Shown here: piece by piece, positions 9,329 through 16,850 of the stretch | How positions within the stretch are numbered: position 1 is the first letter of the stretch | Layout: each line of letters opens with the position of its first letter | NCBI RefSeq assembly: GCF_028287845.1 | Contig: NZ_JAQBOW010000071.1 | Span: 1-64,000, forward strand | Direction: 5' to 3' | Length of the DNA stretch: 64,000 nucleotides | DNA from: Mucilaginibacter sp. | Lineage (GTDB): Bacteria > Bacteroidota > Bacteroidia > Sphingobacteriales > Sphingobacteriaceae | Program-made: the position numbers and the translations under genes | Notes under the pieces: generated by a model | Database searches by the model: none | Told to the model about the DNA's origin: nothing | What the model saw: the letters and a program-made list of their open reading frames with translations, nothing else

Positions 9329-10213
9329 TTAAACATCGCAAATTTTGATAGCCTCTTTTAAAGAGGCTATTTTTTTGTCTTGATTTTTGGGCAGATACTC
9401 CTGGGCCACATGGCCTTTAAAGCCCGTGGCTAATATGGCTTTCATAATAGCGGGATAATACAGTTCCTGCGTTTCATCGGGCTCATGCCTGCCAGGTACA
9501 CCAGCCACATGATAATGCGCTATATATTGATGATTAGCCTGTATGGTGCCTATTATATCTCCCTCATCCATCTGCATGTGGAAAATATCATACAACAATT
9601 TAAAATTTTCGGATCCCAGGCGTTTTACCAGTTCCACGCCCCACGAGGTATGGTCGCATTGATAATCTTTGTGGGTGAGCTTGCTGTTAAGCAGTTCCAT
9701 GCAAATTATAACGCCATGTTTTTCGGCAAGGGGCAGTATGTTTTTTAGACCTTCAACGCAATTGGCCCAACCTGTTTCATCGTCTTTTCCATCGCGGTTG
9801 CCGCTAAAGCATATCAGGTTTTTGTACCCGGCCGCGGCTACTTTAGGTATCATGGCGGTATATTTTTCTATTAGTAACTCATGATATTGTTTATCGTTCC
9901 ACCCGCGCGGGATGCTGATTTCGGCACCATTGCACATGGACGAATAGAGCCCGTACTTTTTTAAAGTCGGCCAATCCTCAGGCCCAACCAGGTCAATGCC
10001 TTTCAGCCCCATTGCCTTGGCTTCGGCGCAGAATTGTTCTAACGGAATGTCCCTGAAGCACCATCGGCAAGCTGAATGATTGATATTGCCTTTTAGTTTA
10101 TAGGGTTGTTCATCCGCAGATTGAAACGCAGATAGTGTACCGGCAGCAGCTATTGCCCCGGTGCCCGCCAGTATATTCTTTATGGCCCATCTGCGACCTG
10201 ACGAAGATTTCAT
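9329..10213 (-). CDS. TAT-like exported sugar isomerase/lyase (AP endonuclease 2-type TIM barrel)
   Basis: The product has 294 residues with a twin-arginine-like leader (GRRWAIKNILAGTGAIAAAG). The body resembles hydroxypyruvate isomerase-like TIM barrels: MGLKGIDLVGPEDWP, CMELLNSKLTHKDYQC, LLYDIFHMQMDEGD and IAHYHVAGVPGRHEPDETQE. The Glu, Asp, His and Glu residues in these blocks would bind the divalent metal. The family covers isomerases, epimerases and keto-glycoside lyases, so the exact reaction is open. Export together with the nearby Gfo/Idh oxidoreductase suggests they act on one periplasmic substrate. Its last codons contain the terminator of the convergent gene. Confidence 0.87.
   Translation of the reverse strand: MKSSSGRRWAIKNILAGTGAIAAAGTLSAFQSADEQPYKLKGNINHSACRWCFRDIPLEQFCAEAKAMGLKGIDLVGPEDWPTLKKYGLYSSMCNGAEISIPRGWNDKQYHELLIEKYTAMIPKVAAAGYKNLICFSGNRDGKDDETGWANCVEGLKNILPLAEKHGVIICMELLNSKLTHKDYQCDHTSWGVELVKRLGSENFKLLYDIFHMQMDEGDIIGTIQANHQYIAHYHVAGVPGRHEPDETQELYYPAIMKAILATGFKGHVAQEYLPKNQDKKIASLKEAIKICDV
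9348..9376 (+). terminator. Terminator embedded in the convergent coding sequence
   Basis: ATAGCCTCTTT / AAAGAGGCTAT form a near-perfect hairpin followed by at least six T on the plus strand, 24 bases after the stop of the small secreted protein. It lies within the last 16 codons of the isomerase gene. Confidence 0.8.
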
Positions 10214-10252
10214 AGGCTAAAATTACCCTATTTCGTTTACACCGTATAATTT

Positions 10253-10286
10253 TTTGAGCGCATTAAACATCAATAGTTTATTTTTG
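10253..10286 (+). promoter_or_regulatory. Promoter TTTG-N22-TATTTTTG
   Basis: A TTTG box at 10253-10256 and TATTTTTG at 10279-10286 match both Bacteroidota promoter elements. Transcription would begin near 10293, which excludes the track start at 10254 and supports an ATG at 10299 or 10305. Confidence 0.5.
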
Positions 10287-10304
10287 TCTGAAATAGAAAT
10301 GGGT

Positions 10305-10652
10305 ATGAAGAGGAAGTGTGTATTGCTATTGTTAAGTGTTGTGCTGATTGCTACTGTATGTTACGCCAATAGCGTTAGCGGCAAGTGGACCGGCACCATC
10401 GCCCTGTTGTATGATGTTACCGTGAACATGAAGGAAGATAACGGCAAAGTTAGCGGAACAGTAACCACCGAAATTGGCGATATCCCCCTAAATAACGGCG
10501 TTATAACCGGCAACGATATTATATTTAAACCATTTACCTATAACGGCCTCGCGGTATCGTCTGTAAAAGGAAAGATAGATGGGGATAAAATGGGTGTTAC
10601 CGTAGTTTTCCAGGGCATGAATTTTACCGGGATTTTGAATAGGGTGAAGTAA
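10305..10652 (+). CDS. Small secreted beta-rich protein, paralogue 2
   Basis: The protein has about 115 residues, starting MKRKCVLLLLSVVLIATVCYA, a signal peptide with likely cleavage after the YA. The mature part (SVSGKWTGTI...NGKVSGTV...NNGVITGND...VKGKIDGDKMG) follows the same beta-strand pattern as the product at 8923-9324. The ATG at 10299 (MGMKRK) is an alternative start; the promoter box upstream fits both. It ends just before a GC-rich hairpin and the convergent dehydrogenase gene. Function is unknown. Its position in the carbohydrate cluster suggests an accessory or substrate-binding role. Confidence 0.78.
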   Translation: MKRKCVLLLLSVVLIATVCYANSVSGKWTGTIALLYDVTVNMKEDNGKVSGTVTTEIGDIPLNNGVITGNDIIFKPFTYNGLAVSSVKGKIDGDKMGVTVVFQGMNFTGILNRVK

Positions 10653-10653
10653 G

Positions 10654-10671
10654 CCCTCCCTTGCGGGAGGG
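10654..10671. terminator. GC-rich hairpin between convergent genes
   Basis: CCCTCCC-TTGC-GGGAGGG sits immediately after the stop at 10652. It lacks a T run and is followed by GTTGGGTGTGG, so it may be a common intergenic palindrome that serves both converging genes. Confidence 0.5.
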
Positions 10672-10682
10672 TTGGGTGTGGC

Positions 10683-13418
10683 TTAATCCTCAAACTTTAT
10701 CGCGCTAAATAATAATAACGCATCAATAGGTTTGGCCTTATCATTCTTAAATACAAAGTACACATCGTGCATGCCGACGCTTTCTTTAATATCGGTTTTT
10801 ATCCAGTTTAGGCTTTTGGGTTTTTGGTCCAGTTGCTCAAATTGAATTTGGCCCAACAAAGTTCCGGTTGGCGAATCTAATCTAACTTCTATTGTTCCGC
10901 CGGGATTGTTTTCTAAGGCGGTTGCGGTGGCTGCCAGTTCCAGTTGTTTAATACCGGTCATATCCAGTTTTTTAAAGGCGATGTAGCCATCCTTGCGGGC
11001 TACAACATTTGTGGTGCCATCCAGTCCGTTTACTTTGGTAGCGGCATTCTTCATGATAGGCGCGGTTGCCGCCCACACCTGCGGGTTATGTAAAACAATA
11101 GTCGATACCGTAGTTTGTTTCGGGATGTTTTTATTGCCTTTATCAGTATAAGCCGCGCGGATGATGTAAGAGCCGTTGCCATTATCTTCAGCAGGTACTT
11201 TAGGTGTATATGTGCCTTTTACCGGCATGGTATTAACATTGTTATTGGTAACGTTAATAATGTAGTTCACAATGGTACGCGCGTCATTTAACGTAATAGC
11301 GGGATGGGCGGGCATGGCTATCGGCCTGTTCCAATGTCCGCTGCCACCGTTGCGGATGGTATGTGCCAAACGCTCAATCTCGGCAGGGTTATCTTTGTAC
11401 TTGGCTGATATATCAGTAAAGCTTGGCGCTACATTTACGGCATTAACGCTATGGCAATTTTTACAATCGGCATGGCTCATTAAGGCAATGGCCACCGCAA
11501 ACTGGGTGGAGGCATCAACACTGCTCTGTTCCTGGGCTACCTGCACATAATCAAATCCCTCAGATGTATAATTAATGCTCATAGAAACCTGCGCCGGACT
11601 AATAGTACCTGACGCTAAGCTACCATCCTCTTTATCAGTTACACTTACGGTATAATTTATCGGTTTGTTATTAAAATAGAATGAGCTGTTATTATCCAGG
11701 CCGACCTTTACCACAGGCGCCTCATTACCCGCAATTATTTTTACAGTTTTACTATTGCTTGCGCCTTTCGCGTCCGTCACGGTTAAAGTAGCCATATAAA
11801 CACCGGGCTTGGTTAATGTTATAGCCGGGTTTGCAGTTGGGTATATTTTAGGCTGCGCGCCTGCTGTGGTTACTTTCCAGCTATATTTTAACGCGTCGCC
11901 GTCGGCATCGTAGGTTCCGGCAGATGACAGCGTGATATTTAACGGAACAGTACCACCTTGTTTATTGGTAGATGCCATTACCGTTGGTTTACGGTTACCC
12001 GCGTTATATTCGATCCGTACCAGCTTGGCATTATCGCTTTTGCCAAACCAAACACTACCATACTCTAATACATACAGGTCGCCATCAGGGCCAAATTTCA
12101 TGTCTATCGGCTCGATAGGGTGATATGATGGCAAAAACTGCTCCATTCCCTTATAGTCGCCATTAGCTTTCATGGAGATAGACATGATCCAGCCGCGGGC
12201 CAGGTCGGTGGCCAGCCATTTGCCTTCATAATAGGCAGGCCACGGGCGTTTAGCAAGCGGACGATCAGAGCGGTGATATATGGGCCCCCCAACCGAACTG
12301 CGGCTGCCGGTACCTACCAATGGAAACTCCGGCGAAGCCGAATAAGGATAATAAATAAATGGCGGTGCTACTGCGGGCAACTCTTTTAAACCGGTATTGT
12401 TAACAGAATTGTTAATGGGTTTATTGGGATCTTTTTTAGGTCCCGCCTCGCCGTTTACATAATCAAAAATAGGGAAGGCCGCGTTAGGGCCAACAAAATA
12501 TGGCCAGCCAAAAAATCCCGGTTTACGGGCCTGGTTCAGCTCGTCATAGCCTTTAGGGCCAAGGTCGCTGTCCTCCGTTGCATCCGGACCAATATCGCCC
12601 CAATATAACCAGCCGGTTTTACTGTCAATAGATGGTCGCCACGGGTTACGATGACCCATTGTATAAATCTCGGGGCGGGTTTTATCCATTCCTTTCGGGA
12701 ACAGGTTGCCTGCCGGGATGGTGTAGGTGCCATTCGGCTCGGGATGTATTTTTAATATTTTACCTAACAGGCTGTTGGTATTTGCGGTGCCGCGCTGATC
12801 GTCCCAGTGCAGTTTATCCGGGCGCTCATCTGTTGATGAAGATAGCAACGCGCCGGTGTTATTACCAATGGTAAGATATAGGTCATGCCTGGCATCCCAA
12901 GTCATGCCGCCGCCGGTATGGCAGCAAACTTCGCGCTGCGATTCAAACTGTAGTAATACTTTTTCAGATCCTGCAACTAAAGCATCGTTCTCAAATTTCC
13001 AGCGGGTAAGCATCCATTTTTTTTCTGTCGGATGTGAGTAAAAGGTATATATCCAATGGTTCTTATTAAAATCAGGGTCAACAGTAAGCCCCATTAATCC
13101 TTCTTCGGCTTCGGTAACTTTACCCCTTGCGCTGGTATATTTGGTATTAACGGGCAGGGTAGCAATTACCTTTATCATTTTGGTTATAGGGTCGAATAGT
13201 TTTATGGCACCTTTGCGCTCGCTTATTAAAACACGCCCATCGCTCAATACCTCGAAAGTATTAGGTTCATCCAGGTCGCCGGGTTGGGTAAGCGTTACCG
13301 GGGTAAAGCGGCTCTCATCTGGTTTTTTAGGTTCATCGCCGGTAAATGCGAACAATAACGCGGCGGTTAAAAACAATACAATAGCAGATATTTTGATAAC
13401 AGGTTTGTTGCTAAACAT
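10683..13418 (-). CDS. Secreted sugar dehydrogenase (PQQ-type beta-propeller)-PKD-cytochrome c-carbohydrate-binding fusion
   Basis: This is a 911-residue exported multidomain protein. After a signal anchor (IVLFLTAALLFAF), residues about 35-475 form a glucose/sorbosone dehydrogenase-type propeller (GAIKLFDP, EEGLMGLTVDPDFN, GGGMTWDARHDLYLTIGN, YTMGHRNPWRPSID). A PKD domain follows (about 485-575, AGTYDADGDALKYSW). Next is a cytochrome c with CKNCH (about 652-656) and a downstream Met region (IAMPAHPAITL). The last 170 residues look like a CBM6-type beta sandwich. PQQ use is inferred from family. Electrons would pass to the built-in haem and then to the respiratory chain. It is transcribed leftward, convergent with the secreted paralogue. 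Confidence 0.88.
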   Translation of the reverse strand: MFSNKPVIKISAIVLFLTAALLFAFTGDEPKKPDESRFTPVTLTQPGDLDEPNTFEVLSDGRVLISERKGAIKLFDPITKMIKVIATLPVNTKYTSARGKVTEAEEGLMGLTVDPDFNKNHWIYTFYSHPTEKKWMLTRWKFENDALVAGSEKVLLQFESQREVCCHTGGGMTWDARHDLYLTIGNNTGALLSSSTDERPDKLHWDDQRGTANTNSLLGKILKIHPEPNGTYTIPAGNLFPKGMDKTRPEIYTMGHRNPWRPSIDSKTGWLYWGDIGPDATEDSDLGPKGYDELNQARKPGFFGWPYFVGPNAAFPIFDYVNGEAGPKKDPNKPINNSVNNTGLKELPAVAPPFIYYPYSASPEFPLVGTGSRSSVGGPIYHRSDRPLAKRPWPAYYEGKWLATDLARGWIMSISMKANGDYKGMEQFLPSYHPIEPIDMKFGPDGDLYVLEYGSVWFGKSDNAKLVRIEYNAGNRKPTVMASTNKQGGTVPLNITLSSAGTYDADGDALKYSWKVTTAGAQPKIYPTANPAITLTKPGVYMATLTVTDAKGASNSKTVKIIAGNEAPVVKVGLDNNSSFYFNNKPINYTVSVTDKEDGSLASGTISPAQVSMSINYTSEGFDYVQVAQEQSSVDASTQFAVAIALMSHADCKNCHSVNAVNVAPSFTDISAKYKDNPAEIERLAHTIRNGGSGHWNRPIAMPAHPAITLNDARTIVNYIINVTNNNVNTMPVKGTYTPKVPAEDNGNGSYIIRAAYTDKGNKNIPKQTTVSTIVLHNPQVWAATAPIMKNAATKVNGLDGTTNVVARKDGYIAFKKLDMTGIKQLELAATATALENNPGGTIEVRLDSPTGTLLGQIQFEQLDQKPKSLNWIKTDIKESVGMHDVYFVFKNDKAKPIDALLLFSAIKFED

Positions 13419-13561
13419 AATGGTTAATTGGTTATTACGGGCTGTAAATATAATAAATGCGCACCAACACTTAAACGTTGAGGTATAACAGTTATTTAAT
13501 GAATGCAGTTTTGTAAGGAAAATGTTATGATAACAGCGTGCTACCAGCGTTATTGCGGCGA

Positions 13562-13804
13562 CAACTCACCCTGTCTCGCTATGCTCGACATGAGGCTGTC
13601 TCAAAATTGATATATAAAAATCAAAACAGTATTATATTTTCCGGATTTAACTCTCTGCGTTCTTTGTGTCTTCTTTGCACACTTTGCGGTAAAGATTTAA
13701 ACGCAGAGACCGCAAAGGAGACGCAAAGATCACAAAGGCCAAATATTATTTTGTTGCTATTTACTGCTAATAGCTTTTGATATAACCTCCCAGGGGGTGA
13801 GTTG
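13562..13804. repeat. Nested inverted-repeat element (CAACTCACCCTG ends)
   Basis: The ends CAACTCACCCTG (13562) and CAGGGGGTGAGTTG (to 13804) are inverted copies. Inside are nested palindromes of the form CTCTGCGTT...AACGCAGAG and ACTTTGCGGT...ACCGCAAAGG, plus CTTTGTG / CACAAAG words. The 488-base gap between the dehydrogenase and the beta-lactamase-like gene holds no credible gene. ORFs called in it read through these repeats. Confidence 0.65.
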
Positions 13805-13906
13805 AGCACAGGCCCCGTAAAATATCGATTCATTCATTGTATTATTTCTCAATAAACTATTATCTTCATTATTATCTAACCCTGTCGCAGTCAAACAATC
13901 ACAAAT

Positions 13907-14812
13907 ATGAAATACAAACTACTTACCCTGCTGCTGTTTATTGTTTCGGCAGGTTTTGCGCAAACAGATGCTAAACTTACTGCCAAATTGCAGGATCTTT
14001 TAAAAGGTTTTAACGGACAGGCGGGCATATATGTGCAAAACCTGAAGACGGGCAAAACGGCAGCTATTAACGCGGATACGCTGTTCCCCACGGCCAGTAT
14101 GATAAAAGTGAGCATTCAATGCGGGGTGATGGATAAAATTGAAAAGGGCCAGCTGCAATACAACCAAAAACTGGTATACCGCGACTCGTTGTTATATGCA
14201 GGCAGTGATATTTTGGGGTCGTTTAAAGATAAGGATACTATTGCCCTAAGCAAAGTAGCCATGCTGATGATAACCATGAGCGATAATACGGCCAGCCTAT
14301 GGCTGCAAAAGCTTGCTGGCGGCGAGTATATTAATAATTGGCTGGACCAAAATGGTTTTACGGCAACGCGGGTAAACAGTAAGGTACCGGGTCGAGAGGC
14401 TATGCGCGGGAAATATGGCTGGGGTGTAAGTTCGCCTTACGAAATGTGCCGGTTGTTCACTATGATACGCCAGGGCAAGGCTGTTAGCGCAGCAGCCAGC
14501 GAACGGATGTACCGCAACATGGGCCGCATTTATTGGGACGAACGCGCACTGTCGCAAATACCGCCTTATGTGCATGCTATAAGTAAACAGGGGATGGTGA
14601 ACGCGTCGCGGTCTGAAACGGTGCTGGTAAACGCCCCGCATGGCGACTACGTTTTTTGCATCACCACCAAAAATAATCATGACCAAAGCTGGACCCCCAC
14701 TAACGAAGCGGACCAGCTGATCCGCAAGGTATCTGCCCTGCTATATCATTATTATGAGCCAAAAGATAAATGGGTGCCTGTTGATGGGATTGGGAAGTAT
14801 ATGTTGAATTAG
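13907..14812 (+). CDS. Class A beta-lactamase-like serine hydrolase
   Basis: This is a 301-residue exported protein (signal peptide ending SAGFA). The serine-hydrolase motifs are in order: S-x-x-K in TASMIKVS (Ser about 63), S-D-N in MSDNTASLW (about 125) and a K-x-G box in ISKQGMV (Lys 227), where class A enzymes normally have K-T/S-G. The omega-loop Glu is not obvious; GREAM near residue 164 is a candidate. It could be a true beta-lactamase, a related peptidase or an esterase, so resistance should not be assumed. It is flanked by repeat-rich intergenic DNA and has no operon partner. Confidence 0.85.
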   Translation: MKYKLLTLLLFIVSAGFAQTDAKLTAKLQDLLKGFNGQAGIYVQNLKTGKTAAINADTLFPTASMIKVSIQCGVMDKIEKGQLQYNQKLVYRDSLLYAGSDILGSFKDKDTIALSKVAMLMITMSDNTASLWLQKLAGGEYINNWLDQNGFTATRVNSKVPGREAMRGKYGWGVSSPYEMCRLFTMIRQGKAVSAAASERMYRNMGRIYWDERALSQIPPYVHAISKQGMVNASRSETVLVNAPHGDYVFCITTKNNHDQSWTPTNEADQLIRKVSALLYHYYEPKDKWVPVDGIGKYMLN

Positions 14813-14830
14813 CAGGATAAAAAGGTGAGC

Positions 14831-14890
14831 ACCTGATTTAGGGTGAACCCACCTGGTCTTACCTGACCCCACCTGATCCTACTTGACCCT
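14831..14890. repeat. Decamer tandem array (ACCTGRYCCT), copy 1
   Basis: In exact 10-base register the units read ACCTGATTTA, GGGTGAACCC, ACCTGGTCTT, ACCTGACCCC, ACCTGATCCT, ACTTGACCCT. A partial copy of the CTGTCCGAAGT palindromic repeat follows at 14894-14920. A second copy of the array is at 15525-15782. Confidence 0.75.
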
Positions 14891-15078
14891 ACCCTGCTGT
14901 CCGAAGTTTGCAGTTGCAGGATATTTAGTAGTAATATACTTTTAAAGCATCATGAGTACCAAATACAAATTCAAAAACCAGGAGTTAATGAGGCACACTG
15001 CATACTCGACGCCAGATGGGGTAATATAAATTAGAAAGAAATGATTTATTCAAATTTAGAATTTACATTTTCTTGTTT

Positions 15079-15086
15079 TACATTTG
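15079..15086 (+). promoter_or_regulatory. Promoter -7 box (TACATTTG) before a 48-codon ORF
   Basis: It is an exact TAnnTTTG match 6 bases upstream of the ATG at 15093. There is only a weak -33 match (TTTA). Confidence 0.35.
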
Positions 15087-15092
15087 GATATA

Positions 15093-15239
15093 ATGGGACA
15101 CCAAACATTAAAGCTTATTGAATTATTAATACCACTAATAGCATCAACTATGGTAATTATTGATTATTCAAAACAATGCATGATGCCTATAATTGAACAC
15201 TTTAACAATAAAAAAAATCTTTTTTTTAAGAATTCTTAA
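15093..15239 (+). CDS. Possible 48-residue membrane peptide
   Basis: This ORF is below the track cut-off: ATG at 15093, TAA at 15239. The product begins MGHQTLKLIELLIPLIAST and contains one hydrophobic segment (LIELLIPLIASTMVII) followed by a Lys/Asn-rich tail. A promoter-like TACATTTG lies just upstream. It falls in a repeat-rich gap with very A/T-rich composition, so it may be a chance ORF. I do not recognise a family. Confidence 0.3.
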   Translation: MGHQTLKLIELLIPLIASTMVIIDYSKQCMMPIIEHFNNKKNLFFKNS

Positions 15240-15334
15240 ATTTTTGTAGACGTTTTCTATATTTTCGAAATAATTCAAGACATATTCTAATTGTAGTCTT
15301 TATAATTGTAGACGAAAGTAATTCTATTGACTTT

Positions 15335-15485
15335 CCGCTGTCCGAAGTCTCCCTTGCTGTCCGAAGGTTGCAACTTCGGACTACTATGCCTGTAGTCTGT
15401 GACTACAGTACGCAATGATCTTTTTAACACAATAGTCTAAAGACTATTTGCATAGTCGTTCGAAGTCGGAGACATTCGAACAGCG
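15335..15485. repeat. CCGCTGTCCGAAGT palindromic element, copy A
   Basis: This roughly 150-bp element starts CCGCTGTCCGAAGT and ends ATTCGAACAGCG, an imperfect inverted repeat. Inside are two clean hairpins: CTGTAGTC-TGT-GACTACAG and AATAGTCT-AAAGACTATT. A second full copy is at 18127-18271, and partial copies are at about 14894, 15783 and 16783. No coding capacity. Confidence 0.8.
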
Positions 15486-15524
15486 AGAGAAGTACAAGTT
15501 GAATTAGTAGGGTAAAGAATGAAC

Positions 15525-15782
15525 ACCTGATTTAGGGTGACTCTACCTGGTCCTACCTGAACCCAATGTCATTAAGTTAAGAGAACCCCATCGGGGTTCA
15601 AGGTCGGTAGAAGAATAAATACCAACGAAATGCCGTGCCGTCAGGTACGGAACTTCGCCGATTGTTGCGTACCTGACGGCACGCCAAATGATTTTCTATG
15701 ACGTTTTTCTACCGACGTTTTGCACCTACGGCGCATTTTTTTAAATAATCTTCCTTAACTTAATGACATTGTACCTGGTCCT
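15525..15782. repeat. Decamer array, copy 2, interrupted by a 208-bp element
   Basis: Units before the insert: ACCTGATTTA, GGGTGACTCT, ACCTGGTCCT, ACCTGAACCC. After the insert: ACCTGGTCCT, then ACCCGAAGTTTG as in copy 1. Aligned to 14831-14890, the insertion falls after the fourth unit. Confidence 0.75.
15564..15771. mobile_element. MITE-like element with perfect 18-bp terminal inverted repeats
   Basis: CAATGTCATTAAGTTAAG (15564-15581) and its exact reverse complement (15754-15771) bound a 208-bp element. Nested palindromes follow inward: GAACCCCATCGGGGTTC; GTCGGTAGAA...TTCTACCGAC; GTGCCGTCAGGTACG...CGTACCTGACGGCAC. No ORF and no clear target-site duplication. It interrupts a decamer array, which shows the empty site. 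Confidence 0.75.
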
Positions 15783-15935
15783 ACCCGAAGTTTGTAACTT
15801 TGGACTACTATAAATTATATTAACAGATGTTAATCTTGATCCGCAGAGGGCTAATTAATTGCCAATATTTAATATTCTGAATTAAAAGCTTATATAATCC
15901 GGAAGTCTCTTATTAAATTAGGCCAAAGAATTTTT

Positions 15936-16736
15936 ATGAAATCACTTAAAGATCAGGTTATATGGATAACGGGCGCATCTTCGGGTATTGGCGAAGCGCT
16001 GGCCTGCGAGCTGTCGGCCCAAGGCGCTAAACTTATCCTGTCAAGCCGACGAATACCTGAATTGGAACGGGTAAAGAATAACTGCGCCCATTCTGACAAT
16101 GTATATATCCTTCCACTCGACCTGACCGACAGCACAAATCTTGAAGCGAAAGTACCCACCGCCATAGCGTTATTTGGGCATATCGACATTATGGTGCATA
16201 ATGGTGGTATTTCACAACGTGCGCCCGTTGCCGAAACCGATATTGCCGTTCATCGGCAAGTGATGGAGCTTAACTATTTCAGTTATATTATATTAACCAA
16301 AGCGCTTTTGAATCATTTTATCGAGCGACGTTCGGGTTATTTTGTGGTAACCAGCAGCGTAATGGGCAAAATAGGAACGCCAATGCGCGCGGCTTACGCG
16401 GCTGCCAAACATGCATTGCATGGCTATTTCGATTGTCTACGCGCCGAGGTGGACAAGTACGGCATCAAGGTAACCATACTTACACCCGGCTATGTTCATA
16501 CGCCGATAGCTGTAATATCCGGCGACGGAAGTTTTATCAGCGGTAAATCTGAACAGATCAATAGCGGGTTTTCAGCCGATAAAGCTGCCGGACAAATTAT
16601 AAAGGCAATCCAAAATGAAATATTCGAGCCTTATATCGGCAAATTCATTGGTGAAGAAAGACTGGCGCTTTTTGTTAAACGCTATCTGCCGGGATTGTTT
16701 GCCCGGTTGATTCCACGGTTAGGCACACCCAAATAG
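15936..16736 (+). CDS. Short-chain dehydrogenase/reductase
   Basis: This 266-residue classical SDR has the cofactor loop TGASSGIGEAL (about 11-20), catalytic Ser in TSSVMGK (about 141) and Y-x-x-x-K in YAAAKHALHG (Tyr 154, Lys 158). The order and length resemble the DHRS7/YqjQ-type group of membrane-near reductases, including the C-terminal KRYLPGLFARLIPR segment. The SSRR after the second strand suggests NADPH preference. The substrate is unknown. It stands alone between repeat-rich gaps. Confidence 0.88.
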   Translation: MKSLKDQVIWITGASSGIGEALACELSAQGAKLILSSRRIPELERVKNNCAHSDNVYILPLDLTDSTNLEAKVPTAIALFGHIDIMVHNGGISQRAPVAETDIAVHRQVMELNYFSYIILTKALLNHFIERRSGYFVVTSSVMGKIGTPMRAAYAAAKHALHGYFDCLRAEVDKYGIKVTILTPGYVHTPIAVISGDGSFISGKSEQINSGFSADKAAGQIIKAIQNEIFEPYIGKFIGEERLALFVKRYLPGLFARLIPRLGTPK

Positions 16737-16782
16737 TTACTTCGTTTTGCTATGCAAAGCGGGCAGAATGCCGTTTTCGTTC

Positions 16783-16805
16783 AAGTCGGAAATCGAACAG
16801 CGGGA
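16783..16805. repeat. Partial CCGAAGT-family palindromic repeat
   Basis: The sequence TCAAGTCGGAAATCGAACAG closely matches the right end of the element at 18127-18271 (GAAGTCGGAAATCGAACAGCGG). Only this arm is present, in the short gap between convergent genes. Confidence 0.55.
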
Positions 16806-16850
16806 GATAGCCGCTTTTCGAATTGCATAATAGTCTAGCACCACTATTCA

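Noticed and set aside
13538-13833. Small ORFs in the gap before the beta-lactamase-like gene
   Set aside because: They translate nested palindromes (CTCTGCGTT / AACGCAGAG, GCAAAG words) and lack protein-like features.
14831-15782. CRISPR array
   Set aside because: The repeat is a 10-base tandem unit without spacers, and no cas genes are present.
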